Assembly (NCBI RefSeq): GCF_009909205.1
Contig: NZ_JAAAPN010000005.1
Span: 210,847 to 274,846 of the forward strand
Source of the DNA: Aquabacterium fontiphilum
Lineage (GTDB): Bacteria > Pseudomonadota > Gammaproteobacteria > Burkholderiales > Burkholderiaceae_C
Length of the DNA stretch: 64,000 bases
Direction: 5' to 3'
Position 1 is the stretch's first letter, and each line of letters opens with the position of its first letter. A program made the translations under genes and the position numbers. Positions 45,281 through 54,775 of the stretch are shown in pieces. The notes beneath the pieces are model-generated. The model was not told the DNA's origin. It saw only the letters and a program-made list of their open reading frames with translations, and made no database searches.

Positions 45281-46417
45281 ATGCCCATTACCCCTGTCGA
45301 CGCTGCATTCCTGCAACACGCGCTGGATCTGGCCCAGGCTGCGGTGGGCTTGTCCGAGCCCAACCCGAGGGTGGGCTGCGTGCTCACCGCGGCAGACGGC
45401 CGCGTGATCGGTGAGGGCCACACGCAACAGGCCGGCGGTCCGCACGCCGAGGTGATGGCCTTGCGCGACGCTGAGGCCCGGGGCGAATCCACCATCGGGG
45501 CCACGGCCCACGTGACGCTGGAGCCCTGTGCCCACCATGGGCGCACGCCGCCGTGCGCCGATGCGCTGGTGCGTGCGGGTGTGGCGCGCGTCACCATTGC
45601 CCTGGGCGACCCCAACCCGCTGGTGGGCGGGCAGGGCGTGGCGCGCTTGCGCTCGGCGGGCATCGTGGTGGATGTGCTGGCGCCGGATCATCCTGTGGCC
45701 CAGGGCGCGCGCGAACTGAACATCGGTTTCCTGTCGCGCATGGTGCGGCAGCGACCGTGGGTCCGGCTCAAGGTGGCGACCTCGCTGGATGGCCGCACCG
45801 CGCTGCACAATGGTCAGAGCCAGTGGATCACCGGCGAGGCGGCGCGAGCCGACGGCCATCGATGGCGGGCGCGGGCGGGCGCGGTGCTGACCGGCGTGGG
45901 CACGGTGTTGGCCGACGACCCTCGGTTGGACGTGCGGGCCATCCCGGTCGCGCGCCAGCCGGTGCGGGTGGTGCTGGACAGCCGCTGGCGCACGCCACCT
46001 GGTGCCCGTTTGCTTGTGCCGCCCGGCGAGACCTGGCTGTACGGTCTTGCCGATCCTGCGACCGAGGCGGCGCAGGCGTCCCTGGGCGAACGCGCGCAGG
46101 CCATCGTCGTGCCGGCTGACACATCGGGCGCCCGCGTGGATCTCACCGCGGTGCTGGCCGATCTGGCCCGGCGCGGTGTCAACGAATTGCATCTGGAAGC
46201 CGGCGGCGAACTGAATGCGGCGTTCATCACAGGCGGCTGGGTCGACGAGTACCTGATGTATCTTGCGCCTTGCCTGATCGGTCCCGGACGCGGGCTGGCC
46301 GAGCTGCCTGCACTGGCGTCGCTGGACCAGGCCGTGCGGCTGAATCTGCACGAGGCCGTGCAGGTGGGGCCGGACCTTCGCCTGCGGCTGCGGCCGCCAG
46401 GGCGAGCTGATTTCTGA
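45281..46417 (+). CDS. ribD: Bifunctional riboflavin deaminase/reductase RibD
   Basis: A 378-residue two-domain enzyme for the second and third steps of riboflavin synthesis. The N-terminal zinc deaminase has HAEV and PCAHHGRTPPC (zinc ligands). The C-terminal NADPH-dependent reductase domain starts near 150 with RPWVRLKVATSLDGRTA and ends with a complete LHLEAGGELNAAF. The ATG at 45281 is the only start that gives the family length. It opens the operon ribD-ribE-ribBA-ribH-nusB. Confidence 0.96.
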   Translation: MPITPVDAAFLQHALDLAQAAVGLSEPNPRVGCVLTAADGRVIGEGHTQQAGGPHAEVMALRDAEARGESTIGATAHVTLEPCAHHGRTPPCADALVRAGVARVTIALGDPNPLVGGQGVARLRSAGIVVDVLAPDHPVAQGARELNIGFLSRMVRQRPWVRLKVATSLDGRTALHNGQSQWITGEAARADGHRWRARAGAVLTGVGTVLADDPRLDVRAIPVARQPVRVVLDSRWRTPPGARLLVPPGETWLYGLADPATEAAQASLGERAQAIVVPADTSGARVDLTAVLADLARRGVNELHLEAGGELNAAFITGGWVDEYLMYLAPCLIGPGRGLAELPALASLDQAVRLNLHEAVQVGPDLRLRLRPPGRADF

Positions 46418-46446
46418 GTTTGTACTTTTTGCCTTCTGGAATCCAC

Positions 46447-47082
46447 ATGTTCACCGGCATCATTTCTGGCCTGGGCCAGATCACCGAGACGCAAGCCCTG
46501 GGCGATCAGCCCACACACGGCCGGCGACTGACCGTCCAGGTCACGCCAGATTACCTGGCCGATGTGGGCCTGGGCGACAGCATCGCCATCAACGGCGCCT
46601 GCATGACCGTCACCACGCTGGACAAGGCCGCAGGCCGGTTCACCTTTGACGTCTCGGCCGAAAGCCTGGCGCGCACCGTGGGCCTCGATGGCCTGGGTCG
46701 CGTCAACCTCGAGAAAGCGCTGGCTGCACACGAGCGGCTGGGGGGCCACATCGTGACGGGCCACGTCGACGGTGTGGGCGAGGTCAGCGCGTTCGAGCCG
46801 GTGGGCGAGTCGTGGCTGCTGCGCGTGCGTGCGCCGCGCGAACTGGCCCGTTTCCTGGCCTACAAGGGCTCGGTCACCATCAATGGCGTGAGCCTGACGG
46901 TCAACAACGTGGTGGATGCGCCCGAGGGCCACACCGAGTTCAGCATCAACCTGATCCCGCACACCCTGCAGCACACCACGCTGGGCGACCTGAAGGCCGG
47001 TGCGCGCGTGAACCTCGAGATCGACCTGATCGCCCGGTATGTGGAGCGCATGCTGAGCGCGGACGGCCGGCTGGCGGGCTGA
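46447..47082 (+). CDS. ribE: Riboflavin synthase, alpha subunit
   Basis: A 211-residue enzyme that dismutates two lumazine molecules to riboflavin. It consists of two lumazine-binding repeats: the first begins MFTGIISGLGQI with SIAINGACMTV, the second begins HIVTGHVDGVGEV with SVTINGVSLTV. Both repeats are intact. It follows ribD after 29 bases and precedes ribBA by 84 bases. Confidence 0.96.
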   Translation: MFTGIISGLGQITETQALGDQPTHGRRLTVQVTPDYLADVGLGDSIAINGACMTVTTLDKAAGRFTFDVSAESLARTVGLDGLGRVNLEKALAAHERLGGHIVTGHVDGVGEVSAFEPVGESWLLRVRAPRELARFLAYKGSVTINGVSLTVNNVVDAPEGHTEFSINLIPHTLQHTTLGDLKAGARVNLEIDLIARYVERMLSADGRLAG

Positions 47083-47166
47083 GCTTGGTCATCCTGCCCG
47101 GCAATCCTGCCGGGTCTCCGGCGCGTGCCCCCGTCGCGGCAGGCAGCGCGCGCCTACAATGGCAGG

Positions 47167-48282
47167 ATGCCGATTTCTCCCATTCCTGAACTGATTGCCG
47201 AGCTTGCCGCCGGTCGCATGGTCATCCTCGTGGATGAAGAAGACCGCGAAAACGAAGGCGATCTCGTCCTGGCGGCCGACCACGTCACGCCCGAGGCCAT
47301 CAACTTCATGGCCAAGTACGGTCGTGGCCTGATCTGCCTCACACTGACCCGCGAGCGCTGCGAGCAGCTCAAGCTGCCGCCCATGGTCGTGCGCAACGGC
47401 ACCAAGCACGGCACGGCGTTCACGGTGTCCATCGAGGCCACCGAAGGCGTGACCACCGGCATTTCCGCCGCCGACCGGGCGCGCACCGTGCAGGCCGCCG
47501 TGGCACGTCATGCCAAACCGACCGATCTGGTTCAGCCTGGCCACATCTTCCCGCTGCAGGCGCAAGACGGCGGCGTGCTCATGCGCGCTGGCCACACCGA
47601 AGCCGGGTGCGACCTGTCGGCCATGGCCGGTCTGACGCCCGCGTCGGTGATTTGCGAGATCATGAACGACGATGGCACCATGGCCCGCCTGCCGGATCTC
47701 GAGGTGTTCGCGCGTGAACACGGTCTGAAGATCGGCACCATTGCCGACCTGATTCAGTACCGCAGCCGCAACGAGTCGCTCATCGAGCGGCAGGGCCGCC
47801 GCCCCATGGTCACGCCCGAGGGCGAGTTCGACGCCACCGTGTTCAAGGACCGCACCGGCGCGCTGCACCTGGCCCTGAGCCTGGGCCAGTGGGGCCGCGA
47901 CGACGAGGTGCTGGTGCGGGTGCACGAGCCGTTTTCGGTGCTCGACTGGCTGGACGCCGGCACGCGCAGCCACTCCTGGCCGCTGCCCAAGGCGCTGGCT
48001 TCGGTGCGCGAGGCGGGCCGGGGTGTGATCGTGCTGCTCAACGTGGGCGACGATGCCGAGCGCCTGCTCGACCGCCTGCTGCCCGCCGGCCCCACGGCCG
48101 CGCCCAAGGCGCCGGCCGACCTGCGCACCTACGGCGTGGGCGCTCAAATCCTGCGCTCGCTGGGTGTGCAGCGCATGCGCCTGATGGGCAATCAGCAACG
48201 CCTGCCGTCCATGGTAGGGTTCGGGCTGGAAGTCACCGGTTTCCTGACGGCCGACGGGCAGACACTCGCCCCGACGCCCTGA
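47167..48282 (+). CDS. ribBA: 3,4-dihydroxy-2-butanone-4-phosphate synthase fused to a degenerate GTP cyclohydrolase II domain
   Basis: A 371-residue protein. The N-terminal RibB domain (1-205) is intact: [32 protein letters not shown] and the closing [16 protein letters not shown]. The C-terminal part (about 215-371) has the RibA fold pattern but lacks the zinc cysteines (C-x2-GD... RCDCG) of active GTP cyclohydrolase II; that stretch reads [19 protein letters not shown]. It is therefore of the RibBX type, and a separate RibA must exist elsewhere. Gene order ribE-ribBA-ribH supports the assignment. Confidence 0.93.
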   Translation: MPISPIPELIAELAAGRMVILVDEEDRENEGDLVLAADHVTPEAINFMAKYGRGLICLTLTRERCEQLKLPPMVVRNGTKHGTAFTVSIEATEGVTTGISAADRARTVQAAVARHAKPTDLVQPGHIFPLQAQDGGVLMRAGHTEAGCDLSAMAGLTPASVICEIMNDDGTMARLPDLEVFAREHGLKIGTIADLIQYRSRNESLIERQGRRPMVTPEGEFDATVFKDRTGALHLALSLGQWGRDDEVLVRVHEPFSVLDWLDAGTRSHSWPLPKALASVREAGRGVIVLLNVGDDAERLLDRLLPAGPTAAPKAPADLRTYGVGAQILRSLGVQRMRLMGNQQRLPSMVGFGLEVTGFLTADGQTLAPTP

Positions 48283-48345
48283 GCACCGCGATTTGCATTT
48301 TTTGCTCTTTCTCTTCAATCCTTCGCTCTTTCGGAATCATTTCAC

Positions 48346-48810
48346 ATGCAAGGCGCTGACAAAGGACAAGCGGGTCGCCTCGACGGCAAGGACCTGCACA
48401 TCGGCATCGTCCAGGCGCGTTTCAACGACGCCATCACCGGCAAGCTGGCCGAAAACTGCATCGACGAGCTGGTGCAGATGGGCGTGGTGCGCAAGCACAT
48501 CGAGCACGTCACCGTGCCGGGCGCGCTGGAGGTGCCTGTGGCGCTGCAGGCCATGGCCGACAGCGAGCGCTTCGACGCCCTGATCGCCCTGGGCTGCATC
48601 ATCCGCGGCGAGACCTATCACTTCGAGCTGGTGGCCAACGAAAGCGGCGCCGGCGTGACCCGCGTGAGCCTAGATCACCATGTGCCGGTGGCCAATGCCA
48701 TCCTGACGGTCGAGAACGAAGAACAGGCCTGGGCCCGTGTCGACGAAAAGGGGCGCGATGCCGCCCGCGTCGCGGTCGAGATGGCCAATCTGCTGGAAGA
48801 CCTGCTGTGA
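48346..48810 (+). CDS. ribH: 6,7-dimethyl-8-ribityllumazine synthase
   Basis: A 154-residue enzyme that condenses the RibB product with the pyrimidine from RibD. The substrate segments [14 protein letters not shown] and the catalytic region [17 protein letters not shown] are complete. It follows ribBA by 63 bases and its stop overlaps the GTG start of nusB (GTGA). Confidence 0.97.
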   Translation: MQGADKGQAGRLDGKDLHIGIVQARFNDAITGKLAENCIDELVQMGVVRKHIEHVTVPGALEVPVALQAMADSERFDALIALGCIIRGETYHFELVANESGAGVTRVSLDHHVPVANAILTVENEEQAWARVDEKGRDAARVAVEMANLLEDLL

Positions 48811-49331
48811 GCGAGCCATCCCACCCGACCTCCGGACCGTTGCAAGGCCGTCCTGCCCGCAAGCAGGCGCCTGCCGGCCAGCGTGACCGCGCCAAGTCGG
48901 CGCGTCGCCGTGCGCGCGAGTTCGCGCTGCAGGGCCTGTACGAATGGCAGCTCAATCCGCGCGACACGGGGGCAATCGACGCCCACGTGCGCGAGCAGGA
49001 CGATTTCGCCCGTTGTGACCGGGGCCACTACGATGCGCTGCTGCACGGTTGCATCGACCAGGCCGCCCAGCTCGACGCCGCGCTGACCCGTTTTCTGGAT
49101 CGGCCCGTCGAAGAGCTCTCGCCGGTGGAGCATGCCGTGCTGTGGATCGGTGCATACGAGCTGAAGCACTGCCTGGATGTACCCTACAAGGTGGCCATCA
49201 ACGAGGCGGTCGAGTTGGCCAAGGGCTTCGGCGGCACGGACGGCCACAAGTACGTCAATGGCGTGCTGGATCACCTCGCGCCGGAAATGCGGCCGCAGGA
49301 AGTGGCCGCCGCACGCTCCGCCCGCCGCTGA
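48807..49331 (+). CDS. nusB: Transcription antitermination factor NusB
   Basis: A 174-residue RNA-binding protein of the rRNA antitermination complex, here with a basic N-terminal extension of about 30 residues. The core shows [18 protein letters not shown] and the C-terminal [27 protein letters not shown]. The start is a GTG overlapping the ribH stop by 4 bases; ribH-nusB coupling is common. Confidence 0.95.
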   Translation: MSEPSHPTSGPLQGRPARKQAPAGQRDRAKSARRRAREFALQGLYEWQLNPRDTGAIDAHVREQDDFARCDRGHYDALLHGCIDQAAQLDAALTRFLDRPVEELSPVEHAVLWIGAYELKHCLDVPYKVAINEAVELAKGFGGTDGHKYVNGVLDHLAPEMRPQEVAAARSARR

Positions 49332-49350
49332 ACGGGCAGCCACGCCGACC

Positions 49351-50865
49351 GTGAGCACGACCCCACCACTGCCTCCGACTGCACCGCCTGCCGGTGGGGG
49401 GGCGCATGGTGACGAGCTGGATGTGACGCTGGACACCCAGCCCCTGCCGCTGGCCGAACTGCCAGAATCCGGGCCGCGCGCGGCGCCCAAGGATCTGCCC
49501 ACCATTGGCCAGATCGGTCGCTACGATCTGAAGTACGTGATCGGCGAAGGCGGCCTGGGCACGGTGTATGCGGCCTATGACCCGGTGCTGTCGCGGCTGA
49601 TCGCGATCAAGACCCTGCATGTCGACCTGCCGCAGGCCGATCTGCCCGCGTTCAATGCGATGTTCCTCAACGAGGCGCGGGCGGTGGCGGGGCTGAGCCA
49701 CCCGCACATCGTGACGGTGCACGACGCAGGCGTGAGCGAGCACGGCGCCTACATCGCGATGGCGCTGCTCAAGGGCAAGGACCTGCGCCAGTTGCTGGCC
49801 ATGGGATGGCGCCCCACACCGTCTCAGGCGGCGCTCATCGTCCGACGGCTGGCCGATGCACTGGCCTACGCCCACCACAAGGGCGTGGTCCACCGCGACA
49901 TCAAGCCGGCCAACGTCTTCATGACGGGCCGTACGCAGCCGTGCATTCTTGATTTCGGTATCGCGCGCATTCGCCAGGCCGAAGGTCTGGGCGCCCGGGA
50001 CGATCCGGAGAGCCGCCTGCAGGAAGTCGTGGGGGGATCGCCCTATTACATGGCACCAGAGCAGGTGCGGCGTGAGCAAGTCGACGCCCGTGTCGACGTG
50101 TATGCGCTGGGCGTGCTGCTGTATGAGCTGCTGGCGGGCAAGCGGGCTTTCTCGGGCGACAGCCTCGAGGCCATTGCCGACGCGGTGCTGCGCAGCGAAG
50201 TGCCACCGGTGCACCAGCTCAACGTGGCCGTGCCGCCGTCCTTGTCGGACATCGTGACCCGAGCCATGCACCGCGACCCGGCCCAGCGCATCCGCTCGGC
50301 ACGGCGGCTGGCGCAGGAGCTGCGCGCCTGGCTGGTCACGCAGGATGACGCCCGACGCGCCGCGACCGCGCCCGCCGAGGTGCCAGCCCGCGAGGCGCGC
50401 ATGCGGCGCAGCCTGAGCTGGCTGGCCGGTGCGGGCTGGGCCATGGCGCTGGGCGGCGTGCTCTGGGCCTGGCTGGGGCAGCGTCCTGATGTGCCACTGG
50501 CCGATGTGGCCAGTCCGGCGGCTGCCGCGTCACCGGCCGGCGCCTTGCCCGCCAGCTTGCCGTCTGCGGCGTCGGCGCCTGCTGCTGCTGTGGTGGCTGG
50601 CGCAGCGTCCGAAGAAATCGAGGCGGCGTCTGATGAGGCTCAGGACGCGCCAGCGACCGGCGCGGGCGAGGTGCGCCTGGCCGTCAGCCCCTGGGGTGAA
50701 ATCTGGGTCAATGGCAGCTTCCGGGGCGTCACCCCGCCGCTGACCCAGCTGAGTCTGCCCGCTGGGCAACATGAGCTGGTCGTCCGCAATGGCGAGTCGC
50801 CCGACCACCGTGTCACACTGACCGTGCGCGCGGGCGAGACGCTGCGCGTGCAACACCGTTTCTGA
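49351..50865 (+). CDS. Membrane Ser/Thr protein kinase with C-terminal PEGA-like domain
   Basis: A 504-residue Hanks-type kinase. A Pro/Asp-rich lead of 55 residues precedes the kinase domain (about 58-325) with GEGGLGTVY, Lys87 in IAIKTL, HRDIKPANV (catalytic Asp183), DFG (201-203) and the APEQ segment. A membrane helix is near 355-375, then an Ala-rich linker, and a PEGA-like domain from about 435 (VRLAVSPWGEIWVNGSFRG). The start must be the GTG at 49351, because no ATG is available. A small lipoprotein gene follows after 10 bases, so the pair may act together at the envelope. Confidence 0.9.
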   Translation: MSTTPPLPPTAPPAGGGAHGDELDVTLDTQPLPLAELPESGPRAAPKDLPTIGQIGRYDLKYVIGEGGLGTVYAAYDPVLSRLIAIKTLHVDLPQADLPAFNAMFLNEARAVAGLSHPHIVTVHDAGVSEHGAYIAMALLKGKDLRQLLAMGWRPTPSQAALIVRRLADALAYAHHKGVVHRDIKPANVFMTGRTQPCILDFGIARIRQAEGLGARDDPESRLQEVVGGSPYYMAPEQVRREQVDARVDVYALGVLLYELLAGKRAFSGDSLEAIADAVLRSEVPPVHQLNVAVPPSLSDIVTRAMHRDPAQRIRSARRLAQELRAWLVTQDDARRAATAPAEVPAREARMRRSLSWLAGAGWAMALGGVLWAWLGQRPDVPLADVASPAAAASPAGALPASLPSAASAPAAAVVAGAASEEIEAASDEAQDAPATGAGEVRLAVSPWGEIWVNGSFRGVTPPLTQLSLPAGQHELVVRNGESPDHRVTLTVRAGETLRVQHRF

Positions 50866-50875
50866 TGTCCTGCCC

Positions 50876-51385
50876 ATGAACCTTCGCTTTTTTCGTCCTG
50901 TGTTTCGGGTGCTCGCGCTGATGGGCATGAGTCTGGCGCTCGTCGCCTGTGGCAGCCTGCGGCCTCGCCCGGGTGCGTCGGAGCCGCCCAAGCAGCCTGC
51001 CCCGGTGGTTTCGGCCGCACCGGCTGCGACGCCGCCCGCTCCGGCCACGCCGCCAGCCCCGCAGGGTGCGCCGGCTGCCCGGCCTGCTGGCGCCGCTGCC
51101 GAGACAGCACTGGCCCAGGGACTGAAGGCGTATCAGGATGGCAAATATGCGCTGGCTGAGGCGCAGTTGCGCATCGCCGTGCGCGCCGGCCTGAGCGCGC
51201 CCGCCGATCAGGCCAACGCCCACAAGCACCTGGCCTTCATTTACTGCACCAGCGAGCGTCAGGCGCTGTGCGCCGAGTCGTTCCGCTCGGCGCGGCGCGC
51301 TGATCCGGCCTTCCGGCTCAGCAAGGCTGAGGCTGGCCACCCCATGTGGGGTCGGACCTACCGCCGCGCGCTGGGCATCAAGTGA
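50876..51385 (+). CDS. TPR-like lipoprotein (possibly TssQ-like)
   Basis: A 169-residue lipoprotein. The signal peptide ends in the lipobox LVAC (Cys25 lipidated). A Pro/Ala-rich linker of about 50 residues leads to a TPR-like helical domain (about 78-150) with ALAQGLKAYQDGKYALAEAQL and HKHLAFIYCTSERQALC. The domain resembles the TssQ lipoproteins found with some type VI secretion systems, but no T6SS genes are in the window. It is 10 bases after the Ser/Thr kinase, and its 3' end overlaps ppx by 8 bases. Confidence 0.72.
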   Translation: MNLRFFRPVFRVLALMGMSLALVACGSLRPRPGASEPPKQPAPVVSAAPAATPPAPATPPAPQGAPAARPAGAAAETALAQGLKAYQDGKYALAEAQLRIAVRAGLSAPADQANAHKHLAFIYCTSERQALCAESFRSARRADPAFRLSKAEAGHPMWGRTYRRALGIK

Positions 51386-52934
51386 GCTGAACCTCGATGC
51401 GGCGGTTGGCTTGAGCCAGCCAGCGTCGGCACTCTTCATCGAGCAGGTGCAGCGTGCGGGGGTGCTCCTGCGCCCACCGGCGTGACAGCGACAGCACCAC
51501 CCGACCGCGCTGGCGCTGCAATGCCGTGGCACGTGCCGGCAAGGCAATGCGCGCGTGGTGCAGGATGATGGCCAGCCGCAGGCACAGCACCTGGCTCATC
51601 AGGGCATCGTCGCCCAGGTGTTCCACCAGCTTGGTGAGTTCGCCACGTTGCCCCAGCACCAGCACCGCCAACTGACGCAGTTGCGACTGCGAGAAGCCAG
51701 GCGCGTCCACATGGCCGAGCAGGTAGGCGCTGTGGCGATGGTGGTCGTGGTGCGAGACCATCATGCCGATCTCGTGTAGGGCGGCCGCCCAACCCAGCTC
51801 GCGGGCATCTTCGCCATCCGGTCGCGCCTGCGGATGGGCCAGGCTGTGCCACAGCAGCAGGGCGCGCTGGCGCACGCGGTCGGCCTGTGCGGCATCCACC
51901 CGAAAGCGCGACTGCAGTTCGCGCACCGACAGGTCGCGCGGATCGGGCAGCCGGTGGTTGCGCACGGCGTCCAGGCGCTCTTCGAGGTCGAAGATCACGC
52001 CCTGGCGCAATGCGCCCTTGGCCGGGCGCAGCGCCTCGATGCGGAAGTGCTGCAGCAGGGTGTAGAGAATCGACAAGCCGCCACCGAGCACGGCCTTGCG
52101 GTCGGGTTTGAGGCCGGGCAGCTGCAGGTCTTCCATGCTGCCGGCTTCGATGCAGCGCTCGATGCACCAGCGCAGCGCTTCGGCCGTGATGGTGCCGTCG
52201 GTCACGCCGCTGGCCGCGAGGATTTGCGAGACTGCGCCGACTGTGCCCGACGAGCCCAGCGCTTCCTGCCACAAGGCGCGGTCGAAGGTGCCCAAGGCTT
52301 CTTCGAACTCGGCGCCTGCGGCGATTTGGGCCGCGCGAAAGCCGGTGGCGGTGAAGCGCCCGCCAGGGAAATGCTGCAGCGACAGGCTGACCGACCCCAC
52401 GCCGAAGGATTCGGCCTGATGCGCCTGGCGACCTTGCCCGAGGATCATCTCGGTCGAGCGCCCGCCGATGTCGATCACCAGTCGGGGGAGGTCGCTGGGT
52501 TGCAACCGTGAGACGCCCTGGAAGATCAGCCGCGCCTCTTCGCGGCCGGACACCACTTCGATCGGGTGGCCCAGCACGCGGTTGGCGCGCGCGAGGAAGG
52601 CATCGCGGTTACGGGCTTCACGCAGGGTTTGCGTGGCCACGGCCCGAACCTGCCACGCGGCAAAGCCTTTGAGCCGTTGCGCGAAGCGCGCCAAGCAGGC
52701 CAGACCGCGCTGGGTGGCTTCTTCGGTCAGCAGGCCGTGCACGTCGAGGCCACCACCCAGGCGTACGGTTTCCTTGAGGTAGTCAACCCGCTTGTAGCGC
52801 CCGCGGCTCAGTTCGGCAATCTCCAGGCGGAAGCTGTTGGAGCCCATGTCGATGGCCGCCAGCAGGTGTGGGAATCGGCTGCCCGACAGAGCGGCCTGGG
52901 TCTTGCTTGGCTTGGGTGTCAGCGGTTTGTCCAT
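51378..52934 (-). CDS. ppx: Exopolyphosphatase (Ppx/GppA family)
   Basis: A 518-residue phosphatase that releases phosphate from polyphosphate and may also act on pppGpp. The ASKHA core is clear: AAIDMGSNSFRLEIAEL at the start, GREEARLIFQGV, and the phosphate loop VIDIGGRSTEMILG. The C-terminal HD-like helical part includes LHEIGMMVSHHDHHRHSAYL. The ATG at 52934 is chosen for family length; the open frame continues upstream through the divergent promoter region. It faces the lipoprotein gene with an 8-base overlap. Confidence 0.93.
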   Translation of the reverse strand: MDKPLTPKPSKTQAALSGSRFPHLLAAIDMGSNSFRLEIAELSRGRYKRVDYLKETVRLGGGLDVHGLLTEEATQRGLACLARFAQRLKGFAAWQVRAVATQTLREARNRDAFLARANRVLGHPIEVVSGREEARLIFQGVSRLQPSDLPRLVIDIGGRSTEMILGQGRQAHQAESFGVGSVSLSLQHFPGGRFTATGFRAAQIAAGAEFEEALGTFDRALWQEALGSSGTVGAVSQILAASGVTDGTITAEALRWCIERCIEAGSMEDLQLPGLKPDRKAVLGGGLSILYTLLQHFRIEALRPAKGALRQGVIFDLEERLDAVRNHRLPDPRDLSVRELQSRFRVDAAQADRVRQRALLLWHSLAHPQARPDGEDARELGWAAALHEIGMMVSHHDHHRHSAYLLGHVDAPGFSQSQLRQLAVLVLGQRGELTKLVEHLGDDALMSQVLCLRLAIILHHARIALPARATALQRQRGRVVLSLSRRWAQEHPRTLHLLDEECRRWLAQANRRIEVQLT

Positions 52935-52996
52935 GCGCCTATTGTCTCGCTGTTTGTCTTGCGCCCTGCCGTTGACAGCATTGCTAAGATCAACGC

Positions 52997-53848
52997 ATGA
53001 CCCTTTCCTATATTCTCGCCGCCACCTTTGTCGGCGGCGCGGCCTCGGTGCTGCTCGCGGCGGCACTGACGGCACCGATGCTGGCGGTGCTGGTGCGTCA
53101 CCTGGTCAGCCTCTCGACCGGGGTCTTGCTGGGAACAGCCTTGCTGCATGTCCTGCCCGAGGCATTCGAGTCCAATGTGTCGCCCCATGCGCTGTTCCTG
53201 ACCTTGCTGGGCGGCCTGCTGTTCTTCTTTCTGCTGGAAAAGGCCGAGTTGTATCGGCACGGTCACCACCACGAGCATGACGATCACCACCACCATCACG
53301 GCTTCGACGCCGAGCAGGCCGGGCGCGGCGGCTGGAGCGTGCTGGTGGGCGACAGCATCCACAACTTCTGTGACGGTGTGCTGATCGCGGCCGCCTTCCT
53401 GGTCGACGTGGAAGTGGGTGTGTTCACCGCGGCGGCCATCATCGCCCATGAGATCCCACAAGAGGTCGGCGATTACATCGTGCTCATCAACGCCGGCTTC
53501 AGCAAGGCCAAGGCGCTGCTGTTCAACCTGCTGTCCGGCATGGCCGCCGTGGTGGGGGGCGTGCTGGGCTACTTCCTGTTGGGTCCGTGGAACGACCTGC
53601 TGCCCTACCTCATGGTGGTTGCAGCCAGCAGCTTTGTCTACGTGGCCGTGGCCGACCTGATCCCCCAGCTGCAGAAACGGTTGAGCATGAAGGACACCTT
53701 TGCGCAGGTGGCCTGGCTGGCTGCCGGCCTCGGGGTGATCGCGTTGCTGGTGGGCGGTCATGGGCACGATCACGCCCATGACCACGACCATGCCGAGCCG
53801 GCCGCTGCCCACCGCGAGGCGCCCGCCAGTGCCCCTGTGCCGCGTTGA
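52997..53848 (+). CDS. ZIP family metal transporter
   Basis: A 283-residue inner-membrane transporter with about eight helices. The ZIP signature helices are visible: DSIHNFCDGVLIAAAF and AIIAHEIPQEVGDYIVLI, both carrying the metal-site His/Asp/Glu residues. A His-rich cytoplasmic loop (HGHHHEHDDHHHHHHG, about 86-103) and a second His-rich tail (HGHDHAHDHDHAE) probably bind zinc. It is divergent from ppx and stands alone. Zinc or iron import is the family role; the metal is not determined. Confidence 0.92.
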   Translation: MTLSYILAATFVGGAASVLLAAALTAPMLAVLVRHLVSLSTGVLLGTALLHVLPEAFESNVSPHALFLTLLGGLLFFFLLEKAELYRHGHHHEHDDHHHHHGFDAEQAGRGGWSVLVGDSIHNFCDGVLIAAAFLVDVEVGVFTAAAIIAHEIPQEVGDYIVLINAGFSKAKALLFNLLSGMAAVVGGVLGYFLLGPWNDLLPYLMVVAASSFVYVAVADLIPQLQKRLSMKDTFAQVAWLAAGLGVIALLVGGHGHDHAHDHDHAEPAAAHREAPASAPVPR

Positions 53849-53854
53849 CGCAGG

Positions 53855-54775
53855 TCAGCGCGGTGCCGTGGGCGATGCCCGTCGGAAGCGGGTGGCCGCG
53901 ACGCCGGCTGCCACGATCAGGACGGTGCCGATGATGCCGGCTGCGTCGATCGGGTCATCAAAGAGCAGGATGCCCAGCACGAAGGCGTGTGCGATGCCCA
54001 GGTACTGCAGGCTGGCCATGGCCAGCGGCTCGCCTTCGGCATAAGCCCGGGTCATCAGCAACTGCGCCAGCGTGGCGAACACGCCCAGGCCGATCAGCCA
54101 CACCCAGCCCCACGTGCTGGGCTGGCTCCAGGCCTTCAGGCCCGAAGCCGTCATGCCGGCGCTGATGAGCAGGCCTGCCACCGTGCCGAACAACGAGAAG
54201 TAGAAGACCACGCGGTACTCGGGTTCGCCCAGGCGGCCCAGTTGCATCACCTGCACATAGGCCCAGGCCGCCAGCATGCCCGAGGCCATGCCCATCAAGC
54301 CTTCACGCCACTGGTCGGCCTCAAGCGTGGGGCGCAGCACCAGCGCCACCCCCGCGAAGCCCACGGCGATCGCCAGCAGCAGCGGGCCAGGCACAGGGGT
54401 GCTGGCCTGACCGCGCCAGCGCAGCCAGGCCGTCTGCAGCACGAAGAACACCGCCATCCAGACCGATGAGGTGTAGTTGAAGGTCACAGCGGTGCCCAAC
54501 GGCAGCTTGGCGATGGCATAGAACCACAGGCTCAGCGCCACCACGCCCGCGAACCCGCGCCAGAAATGCAGCATCGGCACGGCGCTGCGCAGGGGCAGGC
54601 CGCGCCATCCCGCCATGGCGCCGACCACCACCACACCCACCAGCCCGCGAAAGAACACGACCTCGGCGGTCGAGACCTCGCGCGAGGCCAGCTTGACGCA
54701 CACCCCCATGGCTGCGAACAGCAGCGTGGCCAGCACCATCAGCAGGGCCGGCGAGGTGCGTGCGCGGCCCGTCAA
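53855..54775 (-). CDS. DMT superfamily (EamA) transporter
   Basis: A protein of about 306 residues with ten predicted membrane helices in two EamA repeats, the first starting LLMVLATLLFAAMGVCVKLAS and the second around LLLAIAVGFAGVALVL. Such carriers export metabolites or amino acids. The start is uncertain: I prefer TTG 54775, which overlaps the stop of the upstream Rieske gene (TTGA); a GTG at 54805 and an ATG at 54739 are alternatives. It is probably cotranscribed with the Rieske oxygenase. Confidence 0.85.
   Translation of the reverse strand: MTGRARTSPALLMVLATLLFAAMGVCVKLASREVSTAEVVFFRGLVGVVVVGAMAGWRGLPLRSAVPMLHFWRGFAGVVALSLWFYAIAKLPLGTAVTFNYTSSVWMAVFFVLQTAWLRWRGQASTPVPGPLLLAIAVGFAGVALVLRPTLEADQWREGLMGMASGMLAAWAYVQVMQLGRLGEPEYRVVFYFSLFGTVAGLLISAGMTASGLKAWSQPSTWGWVWLIGLGVFATLAQLLMTRAYAEGEPLAMASLQYLGIAHAFVLGILLFDDPIDAAGIIGTVLIVAAGVAATRFRRASPTAPR

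Noticed and set aside
47083-47166. An FMN riboswitch in front of ribBA
   Set aside because: The gap is only 84 bases and shows none of the conserved RFN-element segments.
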